From Thiohalocapsa sp. ML1 (GTDB lineage Bacteria > Pseudomonadota > Gammaproteobacteria > Chromatiales > Chromatiaceae): DNA of 64,000 nt. Within the stretch, counting starts at the first letter, position 1. Each line of letters opens with the position of its first letter. The stretch covers positions 1-64,000 of the forward strand of contig NZ_JABX01000020.1 of assembly GCF_001469165.1 (NCBI RefSeq), written 5' to 3'. This document shows positions 16,858-24,945 of the stretch, in pieces. The position numbers and the translations under genes were made by a program. Below the pieces are notes generated by a model. It had not been told where the DNA came from and did no database searches. It saw only the letters and a list, made by a program, of their open reading frames with translations.

Positions 16858-18401
16858 TGCGTTGAATCCTCAAGCCACCCACCTTCAACCATCTCCCGCC
16901 GCAACGCCTCCTCCGCCTCCCGCACTCGCTCCAGCGCAGCCTTGAAGTCGACGATGGCCTCGGGCAGCGGCGGGATGTCGCGGCCGACAGGCGGCAGCAC
17001 GTAGCGGGAGATGTTGAGCGTCCAGCCCTCCTGCTCGATCTCGTCGAGGCCGACCACGCGGCAGTGGTCTTCGACGTCTTCGAAGGCGTGGTACCAGCCA
17101 TTGATGCGCTCGGCGTGGGCGGGCTCCAGGTGGTTCTGGGCCCGGTCCTTGCGGAACAGCGCGGAGGCGTCGCAGATGAGCACGCGCCGGGCGGTCTCGG
17201 GCTGTTTCTTGGCGCGCAGCACCAGGATGCAGGCGGCGAGCCCGGTGCCGTAGAAGAGGTTCGGCGCGAGGCCGATGACGGCCTCGATGTGGTCGTGCTC
17301 CAGCAGATGCCGGCGGATCTTGCCCTCGACGCCGCCGCGGAACAGCGCCCCCTGCGGCAGCACCACGGCCATGGCGCCGCTGCGCGGGGCCATGGACTTG
17401 ACCATGTGCTGCACCCACGCGAAGTCGCCGGAGCTGTCCGTCGGCAGGCCGGCGAAGGCGCGGCCCCAAGGGTCGCTCTCCCAGACCTCCCGGCCCCACT
17501 TTTCGAGCGAGAACGGCGGATTGGCGATTACGATGTCGAAGGTCGCGAGGCCGCCGGTGGCCGGGTCGGCGAACACCGGGTTGCGGAGCGTGTCGCCGCG
17601 CTCGATCTGGAAGTCCTCGACGCCGTGCAGCAGCAGGTTCATGCGCGCGACGGACGAGGTGGTGAGGTTCTTCTCCTGCCCGTACAGCCGGCCGAAGAAG
17701 GTGCGCGGGTCGCCGCCCGCCTCCCGCACATGCTCCACGCAGGCCAGCAGCATGCCGCCGGTGCCGCAGGCGGGGTCGTAGATGCTCTCGCCCTCCTGCG
17801 GGTCCAGCAGCTCGACCATCAGCCGCACGACGCTGCGCGGGGTGTAGAACTCGCCGGCCTTTTTGTTGGTGGTGTCGGCGAACTTCTTGATCAGGTATTC
17901 GTAGGCGTCGCCGATGACGTCGCTCTGCACCATGGCGTTGCCGAGCGGCAGCGCGGAGAAGTGCTCGAGGAGGTCCTTCAGCAGGTCGTCGGGCAGGCGG
18001 TCCTTGTTGGTCCAGGGCGTGTCGCCGAAGACGCCGTAGAGGTGCTCCTGATTGGCGCGCTCGATGCCGCGCATCGCGTTGACCAGGCGCGCGCCGACGT
18101 TGGCGGCGGTCTCGCGCACGTCGCGCCAGTGGCAGCCTTCCGGGATCTGGAAGCGGTGCTCGTCGGCGAAGGCCTCGCCATAGCGCGCGACCATGTCGGC
18201 CTCTTCTTCATCCCAGACATCGCAGATGCGCTTGAAGAAGAGCAGCGGCAGGATGTAGCTCTTCCAGTCGGTGCGGTCCACCGGGCTGCCGCGCAGGATG
18301 TTGGCGGCCTCCCAGAGATGCGACGCCAGTTGCTGCAGCGTCGTCACGGAGGGCTTGCCGGGCGCGATGTGTGCCAGCAGCGCCGCATGCTCCTGATTCA
18401 T
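16854..18401 (-). CDS. hsdM: Type I restriction-modification methyltransferase subunit (second hsdM, first gene of operon)
   Basis: A 515-residue HsdM with the N-terminal helical bundle (TLQQLASHLWEAANILRG), SAM motif DPACGTGGM and catalytic NPPF. An AGGAAGGT ribosome binding site immediately precedes the ATG at 18401, the strongest in the operon, and the 198 bases upstream are free of genes, so the operon promoter should lie there. It is related to, but clearly distinct from, the downstream HsdM (NPPY). No hsdS lies between the two methylase genes. Whether both work with the single hsdS is unknown. Confidence 0.95.
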   Translation of the reverse strand: MNQEHAALLAHIAPGKPSVTTLQQLASHLWEAANILRGSPVDRTDWKSYILPLLFFKRICDVWDEEEADMVARYGEAFADEHRFQIPEGCHWRDVRETAANVGARLVNAMRGIERANQEHLYGVFGDTPWTNKDRLPDDLLKDLLEHFSALPLGNAMVQSDVIGDAYEYLIKKFADTTNKKAGEFYTPRSVVRLMVELLDPQEGESIYDPACGTGGMLLACVEHVREAGGDPRTFFGRLYGQEKNLTTSSVARMNLLLHGVEDFQIERGDTLRNPVFADPATGGLATFDIVIANPPFSLEKWGREVWESDPWGRAFAGLPTDSSGDFAWVQHMVKSMAPRSGAMAVVLPQGALFRGGVEGKIRRHLLEHDHIEAVIGLAPNLFYGTGLAACILVLRAKKQPETARRVLICDASALFRKDRAQNHLEPAHAERINGWYHAFEDVEDHCRVVGLDEIEQEGWTLNISRYVLPPVGRDIPPLPEAIVDFKAALERVREAEEALRREMVEGGWLEDSTQ

Positions 18402-18599
18402 GACCTTCCTCCGGCCGGGCGACGCTCGCCGACAAGCAGCGGCGAGACCTGCGGCGCGCGCCCCCCGGCACCGCCTGGAGACCGGCAGCTCTCGCGTTGA
18501 TGGGTCCTCATGGCCAACGGCCGTCTCCCGGCGCAACCGCGCCGCGCGGCGGCTTTACCGCGGCTGTGCTGTACCGCGCGCATGGCCAAGCGCATCGGG

Positions 18600-18776
18600 T
18601 TAGCGCCGGCGCGATGCCCCGTTGTCGGCACTCCGCTCCGCGCGCGCGTACCGCAGCACCATCACCTCCAGCATGTTCGCCAGGCTCCGATGCTCGCGCG
18701 CCGCGGCCGCCCGCAGCGCCGCCTTCACCTCCGGCGCGAGGCGGCAGGTCAAGGTCTCGGTCCTTGTCGTCGGCAT
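18600..18776 (-). CDS. CopG-like ribbon-helix-helix protein (orphan antitoxin)
   Basis: A 58-residue protein: TETLTCRLAPEVKAALRAAA, then EHRSLANMLEVMVLRYARA, a strand plus two helices typical of CopG/Arc antitoxins or regulators. The ATG at 18776 is the only sensible start; the much longer open frame upstream is antisense to the DUF4124 gene. No toxin-like gene adjoins it. Lying about 200 bases upstream of the hsd operon on the same strand, it could regulate that operon, which is inference from position only. Confidence 0.7.
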   Translation of the reverse strand: MPTTRTETLTCRLAPEVKAALRAAAAREHRSLANMLEVMVLRYARAERSADNGASRRR

Positions 18777-18905
18777 GATCGGGGCTTCCCTCATCAATGC
18801 TGCATGTGTACTCTTAATGTACCGCAGATTGCGACCGAAGCGGCAAGTCGGGGGACAGCCGGCACCCGGTCGCACTGCCAACCAACGGACGGAACAGGGA
18901 CCACC

Positions 18906-19484
18906 ATGCGCACAGCCCACCTCCCCGCGGCCCTCGCCGCGCTCGCCCTCGTCGGCCCCGCCCACGGCCTCAACAAGTGCGTGGACGCGGCCGGCGAGGT
19001 CACCTATCGGCAAACGGCGTGTCCGGGCGCGGACACGGCGCAGCGCGTCGAGGTCGAGCCCGCGCCCGGCGCCGGCACGGCACCGGCGGACGACTACTGG
19101 TCGGTCAGCAATCAGGTGCGCCGCATCGAGACGCAGCAGCAGGCCGACGGCGAGCGCCGCGAGCGCGCGCGGCTGGAACGCGCGCTGCGCGAGCCCGAGC
19201 GGGTGAAGCGGCCGAGCAGTACCGAGATCTGGAACGCCAAGGTCAGCCGCCAAGTGCTGCCGGGGATGACCCCGGCAGAGGTCGAAGACGCCCTCGGCGC
19301 GCCCGACTCGACCTATCGCGGCAGCAACGGCTACAGCTCCTGGGGCTATCGCGGTTACGACGCGAACGGCAACTACCGCAGCCTGACCGTGCAGTTCCAA
19401 GACGGCCTCGCGACCGGCACCACCGACTACGAAGCACCCGCCCCGCAGCGCTTCGACACCGACAAGGGCCGCTGGCTGGAGTAG
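18906..19484 (+). CDS. DUF4124 domain periplasmic protein
   Basis: A 192-residue exported protein. A signal peptide (AALAALALVGPAHG) is followed by a DUF4124 core, LNKCVDAAGEVTYRQTACPG, which contains two cysteines likely to be disulphide-bonded. A charged helical segment follows, then a C-terminal VLPGMTPAEVEDALGAPDSTYRG region resembling the SmpA/BamE fold often coupled to DUF4124. The function of the family is unknown. Start chosen at ATG 18906, where the signal peptide begins. Confidence 0.85.
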   Translation: MRTAHLPAALAALALVGPAHGLNKCVDAAGEVTYRQTACPGADTAQRVEVEPAPGAGTAPADDYWSVSNQVRRIETQQQADGERRERARLERALREPERVKRPSSTEIWNAKVSRQVLPGMTPAEVEDALGAPDSTYRGSNGYSSWGYRGYDANGNYRSLTVQFQDGLATGTTDYEAPAPQRFDTDKGRWLE

Positions 19485-19520
19485 CACCCATGCCGGACCG
19501 GGACTGAACGGAGCCGCACG

Positions 19521-19760
19521 CCATGGCAGACACGGGCAATCGTCGCCCCCGACCAGCGCCGCGACAAGGTCGAGAAGGAGATCAACCGCCCGACCTTCAC
19601 CCTGCGCGCCAAGCCGCTCAACACCGTCTGCGGCTTCCTGCCCTTCTCCACGCTCATGGAGAAGGTCGAAGGCATCCGCAAGCTCGGCATCGCCGGCGCG
19701 CTCAGCCCGAGCTTTCTGGAGACGACGGCGGAGTATTTCACACAGGAGGGCGGGGCGTGA
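19521..19760 (+). pseudogene. C-terminal remnant of a restriction/helicase-associated gene
   Basis: About 78 codons without a usable start read through VAPDQRRDKVEKEINRPTF, PLNTVCGFLPFSTLMEKVEG and GALSPSFLETTAEYFTQEGG. The conserved-looking text and its end in a GTGA overlap with the next frame suggest the tail of an operon gene that has lost its 5' part. I cannot name the family with confidence; it reads like a subunit of a helicase-nuclease or restriction system. Confidence 0.4.
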
Positions 19761-19990
19761 ACGGGGATCGGTTGGATGCGCGGCAGGCGGACTTCCTGTT
19801 CCAAGAGCGAGACGGCGCCCAGGTCGTCGTCGAGGTCAAGGGCGAACACCCGATCGACGGCCCCGTGGTCCAGGCCAAACAGGCGTTCGCCGAGCAGATG
19901 GCGACCGCAAGCCGGATGAGACATCGGATGCGCGGGGGGAACATAGGGTCCCACCCTACAGTTCTTGTTCCTGCCAACGGGTCCCGCTAG
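19757..19990 (+). pseudogene. PD-(D/E)xK nuclease-like fragment (restriction/helicase family)
   Basis: Starting at a GTG that overlaps the previous stop, about 60 codons read RLDARQADFLFQERDGAQVVVEVKGEH..., then VQAKQAFAEQMATAS. The D-x(n)-VEVKG arrangement is the core of a PD-(D/E)xK nuclease domain such as those at the ends of restriction helicases. The frame then turns into unrelated residues before a stop at 19990. It is a short remnant of a defence gene. Confidence 0.45.
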
Positions 19991-20019
19991 GGCATCATTC
20001 TCTCAAACGGATCTAGCGC

Positions 20020-22161
20020 ATGTCCGACGTACTTTGGAATATAGTCGTTGTCATCTCGGTATGCTACACGGTGATACAATTTTTTATTTCGCTCACATTC
20101 CATACCGTCAAGCGCTGGAAGTGGTTTAACTCTGGACCGAAGCAGAGACTCTGGGTCACGTACAAACTGCTGATGGGCAAAGCAGACCACATCGTCCCAG
20201 ATTACCGCAAGCAGCTTGCAGACAATACGGCGCTGGCGTTTGTAGACCCTTTCGCTTTCGTTCGTCAAAGCTTAGGAGCGGAGCGCTTCGGCGAGACCAC
20301 GCGATACAAGGCACTCGAAGCGCTAAAGCAACACAGGTGTTGCGTGATCTTGGGAGATAGCGGTTTCGGAAAGTCTACCTTGCTTGAATATTTAGAACGG
20401 AGATGTGCCAGAGACTCTGCATGGTGGGGAGATTCGCACCCGATACCGATTCGCCTCGATCCGCGGTTCATCTGTGAGCACGGCCTAGATGAAGCGATCA
20501 TCGAGCGTTTTAAGGATGTCGGATTCTACATAACGAAAAGACTGCTTCAAACCGTCCGAACTCAAGCCGGTTTTCTGTTGCTTATTGACAACGTCGACCA
20601 GCTTACTGATAGCCAGCGCAGACTGCTGTCGAGTCGTCTTACTGAGGGAATGGAGACTACGCATCAAAGCGGTGGGTTGATCATTGCCGTTGCGGCTGAG
20701 CACGTTGATAGATCGTCCCGTACGATGCCGCTCCTGCAACAGTTGCGGGTCGTCGAGCTGCGAGAACTCGACGATCGCCAAGTAGAGCAGCTCATCCGCG
20801 CATCTGCGAACTCTGCACAGCAACAAGCTGAAGTTGAGGAGTTTATCCTCGACTGCCGCAAGATCGCCAAGCTTATGCGCATACCCCTGTTACTTGACCG
20901 CCTATTAGAAATGCACCGCAGCGACAGCACGCTAGCTCCGCTCAAGAGCTGGCAGGCTTTCGCTTCGTATGCGGCCGAAACCAGATTGGAACAGCCTGCG
21001 CTATCAGATGATCGCTACCGCGAGATAAGATCTCATCATAAGATCGAAGCACTTATGGCGCTGGCCTCGCTCTTCTACGCGGACGGAACGCCGGCTCCAG
21101 GAACAAAGGAATTCCGAGAGGTGGAGGACGCTATCCGAAAAGCACTTAACTGCGAGACGGCGTTCGCTTGTGCGATCCGCGACGAGCTCTGCGCAGCTCG
21201 ATTCTTGGAAAGCTTCGAGGATGGAGCTTACTACGCATTCTCCAACAGGTATCTGCGCGATTATTTCGCTGCCCGCTACTTCCTTCAAAACGAAGAAGGC
21301 CTTTACGAGCATTATCTACGTGCGGGAACCGGGCTCGCAAACGTGTTGCACTTCTGGTGCGGGATGGCAAAGCAGCCCAGCTTGATGATCAAGCGCGTTC
21401 GAGCTAGAGATCCAGTCCTGGCAATTTCACTGCTATCGGAGGTCGCGGACCCGCCTGGGAAACTGGCCCATGAAACGTTGCACGCCGTAAAGGGTCGAAT
21501 AGCTGCGCTGGCTTTCCCAGACGCGGAATCGAGCCCAACGACGGTGCAGGCCTACAAGCAAGAAGTCGAGTACATTGGAGACGCACTAGGTAACTGCATC
21601 CGGCTCTTGTCGAAGACTGGCGCGCCACTAGGAACAATAGTATTCGAACACCTAGAGGGTAAAGTACGCGACCTTGATGTGCAAAGTTCGGCTTTTCATA
21701 TCGCGATCGTCGCGCTGGCACGAAGCTACGACATGAAAGCCGCTGCGGTCTTGTTCGATTGCTATCAGAGACTGGAACAGAAGGGAGAGGAACTCACAAG
21801 AAAAGTATACGACTGCCAGGACGCGATGATGGTGGGCCGTTGTTACGGAGACGAAGATGCAATGATCCTCACGCAAATAGCCACGGGCGATTATCCAAAA
21901 GAGGATTTCGGCAAGGAGCAGATGGCGTATTTGGCGAAACAGGAGGCAGATTCAGATCTCGATAAGTTTGTTGGCGAGTTCGCTAGCGTGAAGCGTAGGA
22001 TCAGAGCGGAGTTCGTTTCGCTCGGTGATAGTGCCGTCGAGGTTCTGCATCGCGAGTTCCTCGCGAACGGGAGGAGCCCGGAACACTTCCGACACCTCCT
22101 ACAGGACATCGGCACGAGCCGGGCGAAACAGCTGATCAGCGAACTGGAGCGCGCCGCGTAG
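20020..22161 (+). CDS. Membrane-anchored NACHT/STAND-type NTPase
   Basis: A 713-residue protein. Residues 5-27 form one hydrophobic helix (IVVVISVCYTVIQFFISL), which suggests N-terminal membrane anchoring. The NTPase follows with P-loop GDSGFGKST at 112-120 and Walker B FLLLIDNVDQL at about 185-195. A winged-helix motif FSNRYLRDYFAARYFL lies near 410-425, the qEyfAA-like element typical of NACHT proteins. The last 250 residues are helical with no repeat I recognise and could be the sensor. The gene is A/T-rich against its surroundings, a sign of transfer. NACHT proteins act in bacterial antiphage defence; this subtype is not one I can name. The Cas12b-like stub starts 13 bases downstream. Confidence 0.8.
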   Translation: MSDVLWNIVVVISVCYTVIQFFISLTFHTVKRWKWFNSGPKQRLWVTYKLLMGKADHIVPDYRKQLADNTALAFVDPFAFVRQSLGAERFGETTRYKALEALKQHRCCVILGDSGFGKSTLLEYLERRCARDSAWWGDSHPIPIRLDPRFICEHGLDEAIIERFKDVGFYITKRLLQTVRTQAGFLLLIDNVDQLTDSQRRLLSSRLTEGMETTHQSGGLIIAVAAEHVDRSSRTMPLLQQLRVVELRELDDRQVEQLIRASANSAQQQAEVEEFILDCRKIAKLMRIPLLLDRLLEMHRSDSTLAPLKSWQAFASYAAETRLEQPALSDDRYREIRSHHKIEALMALASLFYADGTPAPGTKEFREVEDAIRKALNCETAFACAIRDELCAARFLESFEDGAYYAFSNRYLRDYFAARYFLQNEEGLYEHYLRAGTGLANVLHFWCGMAKQPSLMIKRVRARDPVLAISLLSEVADPPGKLAHETLHAVKGRIAALAFPDAESSPTTVQAYKQEVEYIGDALGNCIRLLSKTGAPLGTIVFEHLEGKVRDLDVQSSAFHIAIVALARSYDMKAAAVLFDCYQRLEQKGEELTRKVYDCQDAMMVGRCYGDEDAMILTQIATGDYPKEDFGKEQMAYLAKQEADSDLDKFVGEFASVKRRIRAEFVSLGDSAVEVLHREFLANGRSPEHFRHLLQDIGTSRAKQLISELERAA

Positions 22162-22174
22162 GCGCGGAGAATTC

Positions 22175-22525
22175 ATGCCCACCCGCGCCATCAAGCTCAA
22201 GCTCATCGTCCCGCGCGGCCTCGAGCAGCGCGCGCTCGCGCAGACGCTCTGGCACACGCACGCGACGGTCAACGCCGCCGTGCATGCCTACGAGTCCGCG
22301 CTGCTGTTGATGCGCGGCACCGGCTACACAACCGGCGCAGACGACGTCATCGGAGCGGCGCAGGTGCAGGGAGATCTCGAAGCGCTGGTCGTCGCCGCCC
22401 AGCAGCGCAACGGCGGGGCCGAGCGCGGCATCCAACCGGGCTTGACGGAGCAGATCGCCGCCGATTTGCGCGCGCTCTATGAGGCGATGGTGCCGTCGAG
22501 CATCGGTCAGGAAGGCAGCGCGCAG
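22175..22525 (+). pseudogene. N-terminal stub of a Cas12b-like (type V) CRISPR effector
   Basis: The ATG at 22175, preceded by a GGAG site, opens about 117 codons: RAIKLKL, then LWHTHATVNAAVHAYESALL, and further on DLRALYEAMVPSSIGQEGSA. From memory of Cas12b (C2c1) proteins, the same order is seen at their N-terminus: KVKL/FILK strand, LWKTHEVLN helix, and ILRELYEELVPSSV near residue 100. The remaining roughly 1,000 residues, including RuvC, are gone; the frame runs into a REP-like repeat at 22525. No CRISPR array or cas1/cas2/cas4 was seen nearby. It is a dead fragment. Confidence 0.75.
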
Positions 22526-22597
22526 GAGAAACGGGGACAGACCACGTTTTTAGGGAGAAGGAGAAACGGGGACAGACCACGTTTTTAGGGAGAAAGG
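22525..22597. repeat. Tandem 35-bp REP-like repeats (AAACGGGGACAGACCACGTTT type)
   Basis: Two adjacent 35-base copies (22525-22559 and 22560-22594) contain an imperfect palindrome AAACGGGGAC-A-GACCACGTTT. A further copy is at 22915-22949, with partial copies at 22950-22964. Sequences of this kind are typical of REP elements moved by RAYT transposases; no such transposase is in the window. Confidence 0.8.
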
Positions 22598-22911
22598 GGA
22601 GAAACGGGGACAGTGCGGCCTGGCAAGGCCGCGTGTTCTAGCGGGTGCGAGTCCCGCCTGGGTAATCGTGAGCCGCGAGCCCAGTATCGAGCCTTGCGGC
22701 GTGACTGGTAACAGGCGCGTCGATGCTTCGGCTGATGCGCAGGCGAGGTGCAAAGGTAACGGGTGAAGCCGACCCTGAAGGTGTTGAGCCCCGAAAATTT
22801 TGGTTGGTGAGTGCCGACGGTTTTGTCCCGCCGGCAGGCAACAATCCGTGTCGCGCTCTGGCGAGCGGCACGGATACTCCCCGGGGTCCGAGGCCGTGTC
22901 GAGCCTGACCG
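22598..22911 (+). repeat. 314-bp direct repeat, copy 1 (possible group II intron 5' segment)
   Basis: Identical, as far as I can read, to 22966-23279. After the REP-like lead-in it begins GTGCGGCCTGGCAAGGCCGC and carries AGCGGGTGCGAGTCCCGC, a stem-loop pattern reminiscent of domain I of bacterial group II introns, whose 5' ends read GTGYG. No reverse transcriptase and no domain V/VI could be found. Strand given assumes the intron reading. Confidence 0.6.
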
Positions 22912-22914
22912 AGG

Positions 22915-22964
22915 GGAGAAACGGGGACAGACCACGTTTTTAGGGAGAAGGAGAAACGGGGACA
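22915..22964. repeat. REP-like repeat between the two 314-bp copies
   Basis: One full 35-base GGAGAAACGGGGACAGACC-type unit (22915-22949) plus a partial unit GGAGAAACGGGGACA (22950-22964) separate the two long repeats. Confidence 0.75.
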
Positions 22965-22965
22965 A

Positions 22966-23279
22966 GGAGAAACGGGGACAGTGCGGCCTGGCAAGGCCGC
23001 GTGTTCTAGCGGGTGCGAGTCCCGCCTGGGTAATCGTGAGCCGCGAGCCCAGTATCGAGCCTTGCGGCGTGACTGGTAACAGGCGCGTCGATGCTTCGGC
23101 TGATGCGCAGGCGAGGTGCAAAGGTAACGGGTGAAGCCGACCCTGAAGGTGTTGAGCCCCGAAAATTTTGGTTGGTGAGTGCCGACGGTTTTGTCCCGCC
23201 GGCAGGCAACAATCCGTGTCGCGCTCTGGCGAGCGGCACGGATACTCCCCGGGGTCCGAGGCCGTGTCGAGCCTGACCG
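22966..23279 (+). repeat. 314-bp direct repeat, copy 2 (possible group II intron 5' segment)
   Basis: Second exact copy at an offset of 368 bases. It ends abruptly at 23279, where the Rpn-family fragment starts in mid-gene; copy 1 ends at the equivalent base in REP-like sequence. The identity of the two copies implies recent duplication. Confidence 0.6.
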
Positions 23280-23665
23280 TGTGGATATCGTCGACTACCC
23301 TCACGATGCGGTGCAGTTCTTCGCCGCTGCCGAGGCCGCGCATGTGGACAAGCGCGTGCGCATCATCCCGATCCGCGAGGAGCAATGGAAGGCACGGCTT
23401 GGCGATCGGTTTCGGGAGCTGGACGTGCCGCTGCTGGTCGAATGGCCCGACGGCCGCCGCGAGGCCGTGCTGCTGGTGCAGAAGGAGAGTCGGACACCTC
23501 CAACTTCTCGATCCTCCGCTTGGCGCACTACTGCCTGGACCTCGCGGAGTTGTTCAGTTCCGACCGGGTGGTCCCAGTGGCCATCTTCCTGCGCCAAGGC
23601 TAGCGCCCCGAGGAGCTGATCCTCGGCGGCGACCGCCACCGCTACCTCGCCTTCCGCTACCGGAC
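23280..23665 (+). pseudogene. Rpn-family (PD-(D/E)xK transposase-like) pseudogene
   Basis: The frame starts mid-protein (VDIVDYPHDAVQFFAAAEAA), matching residues about 10 onward of the intact gene at 28918. It continues RVRIIPIREEQWK and PLLVEWPDGRREAVLL, then shifts frame near 23,490 (the next block, FSILRLAHYCLDLAELF, is in another frame). An in-frame TAG replaces the codon after LRQG near 23,600. It is a decayed relative of the two Rpn genes further right. Confidence 0.8.
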
Positions 23666-23851
23666 CGCCGGCGAAACGGCGCGGCTGCCGTTGCGCCGGC
23701 CCTGCGCCTGGATCACACTCCGATGGCCGCGGCCAGGACAACGCCGCTCTTGCTGCCGGCAGATCTGCGCCGTTGGAGCCGCGCCAATACTTCTCAGCGC
23801 TTAACGGATGTGGCATTTCGCAATCACGACCGACCCATGTGGAGGCCCGCC

Positions 23852-24070
23852 ATGACGCCCCGGTTGATCACCGTCGATCCGCAGGCACAGGGTGGAACCC
23901 CGGTGTTCGCCGGAACGCGAGTTCCGGTGCGCACGCTGTTCGATCACCTCGAGGCTGGCGATCCCCTGGAGACCTTCCTGCTCGACTTTCCCTCGGTCAA
24001 CAGAGAACAAGCTGTCGCGGTGCTCGAAGAAGCAAAGGCGTCGCTGTTGACCGATGCGCATCCTGCTTGA
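23852..24070 (+). CDS. DUF433 (VapB45-like) antitoxin
   Basis: A 72-residue protein: LITVDPQAQGGTPVFAGTRV, then VRTLFDHLEAGDPLETFLLDFPSV and REQAVAVLEEAK, the full DUF433 pattern. ATG 23852 has a GGAGG site six bases upstream and was preferred to ATG 23837. Its stop overlaps the start of the downstream DUF5615 PIN-like gene by 17 bases, the standard layout of this TA pair. The toxin partner is truncated. Confidence 0.9.
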   Translation: MTPRLITVDPQAQGGTPVFAGTRVPVRTLFDHLEAGDPLETFLLDFPSVNREQAVAVLEEAKASLLTDAHPA

Positions 24071-24168
24071 TGAGGACCTGCCGAGACGCTTGGCCGGTCT
24101 ATTGGCAGGCCACGTCGTCAGCAGCGTGGCGCAGGAAGGCTGGGCTGGTACCAAGAACGGAGAGTTGC
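24054..24168 (+). pseudogene. Truncated DUF5615 PIN-like toxin
   Basis: The first 38 codons (MRILLDEDLPRRLAGLLAGH, VSSVAQEGWAGTKNGELL) are those of a DUF5615 PIN-like toxin paired with DUF433. The sequence is then interrupted exactly where the 133-bp dispersed element begins. The catalytic residues downstream are lost. Confidence 0.85.
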
Positions 24169-24301
24169 TAACGGCCATGGCGACCAGCGCCACCCGGGAG
24201 GATGAAAGGCGCTGCTCGCCATGGCCGCTTCCCTCACCCCGGCCCTCTCCCAGAGGGAGAGGGAGACTAAGGAGCGCGCTACGCGCGACTTTCATGGTAA
24301 A
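24169..24301. mobile_element. 133-bp dispersed element, empty copy
   Basis: This stretch starts TAACGGCCATGGCGACC and ends GACTTTCATGGTAAA, with an internal hairpin CCCTCTCCCAGAGGGAGAGGG-like core. It recurs at 54605-54896, where removing a 159-base insertion leaves exactly 133 bases. It truncates the DUF5615 gene here. Its spread suggests a non-autonomous mobile repeat. Confidence 0.8.
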
Positions 24302-24363
24302 CCGGGCGGCGTACGCCTCGGCCTCCACGCTTCGGTGATGCTTGAAGCGATGGCCAGCGCACG

Positions 24364-24669
24364 TCAGGGCACGCGGTCCCCAAGCTCGCCGATCAACCGC
24401 TTCCCGTGCAAAATCGCGACGACAAGCACGCGCTTCGGCTCGATCTTGTAGATGACGCGGTAGCTATAGACGAATCGTTCCCGCACCGATTGGTTGTTCA
24501 ATTCCGGAACAACGCGGCCGATGTCGGGAAACTGCTGGATCGATCGCGTCGTTGCCAGAACCTTCCTGGCGACGGCGCGGGCGTATGAGGGGGAGTCGCG
24601 CGCGATAAAGGCGGTGATATCCTCCAAGTCGTCCGCCGCTTCTGGCGACCAGATTAGTCGTCGAGCCAT
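24364..24669 (-). CDS. ParE/RelE-family toxin
   Basis: A 101-residue RelE/ParE-fold protein: RLIWSPEAADDLEDITAFI, then FPDIGRVVPE and RERFVYSYRVIYKIEPKRVL, the complete family pattern. ParE toxins poison gyrase and RelE relatives cleave mRNA; the sequence does not decide which. It starts inside the end of the antitoxin gene (16-base overlap), so the pair is coupled, antitoxin first. Confidence 0.92.
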   Translation of the reverse strand: MARRLIWSPEAADDLEDITAFIARDSPSYARAVARKVLATTRSIQQFPDIGRVVPELNNQSVRERFVYSYRVIYKIEPKRVLVVAILHGKRLIGELGDRVP

Positions 24670-24842
24670 TGCCGCATCCGTGCCATCACGTCCTCCTGCG
24701 ACAACGTGCCTTCCTCAGCGGCGCGCTCCTCTCCTTTTTTGACCTTCTCCAGAACGTACAGGTGATACTGGATGTCTTCCAGGCTCGCGTCGTCGGGAAG
24801 TGTCCGCAACAGGCCTTCGACTTCGGCCTTGGCTGTGCTCAT
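24654..24842 (-). CDS. Antitoxin of the ParE-like module
   Basis: A 62-residue, largely helical acidic protein (AKAEVEGLLRTLPDDASLED, VLEKVKKGEERAAEEG, VMARMRQWLDD). The C-terminal RQWLDD is shared with the degenerate copy at 26.9-27.1 kb. ATG 24842 was chosen because residues upstream are not conserved between the two copies. Directly coupled to the toxin at 24669. Confidence 0.82.
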   Translation of the reverse strand: MSTAKAEVEGLLRTLPDDASLEDIQYHLYVLEKVKKGEERAAEEGTLSQEDVMARMRQWLDD

Positions 24843-24945
24843 GGTCGGCTCTCCAGGTGTCAGGTGGGTGCCCAGCCGCGCCGACTCAGTTGTTGGGCCC
24901 GGCAAGCTTGCAGTGCAGCATAGCGCCACACCTCCCGAACATCAC

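Noticed and set aside
18600..19487. A 295-codon minus-strand protein
   Set aside because: Only the last 58 codons look like a real ribbon-helix-helix protein; the remainder is antisense of the DUF4124 gene.
22525..23279. Repeat cluster next to the Cas12b-like stub as a CRISPR array
   Set aside because: The repeats are 35-bp adjacent REP-like units and two 314-bp copies, not short repeats separated by unique spacers of equal length.
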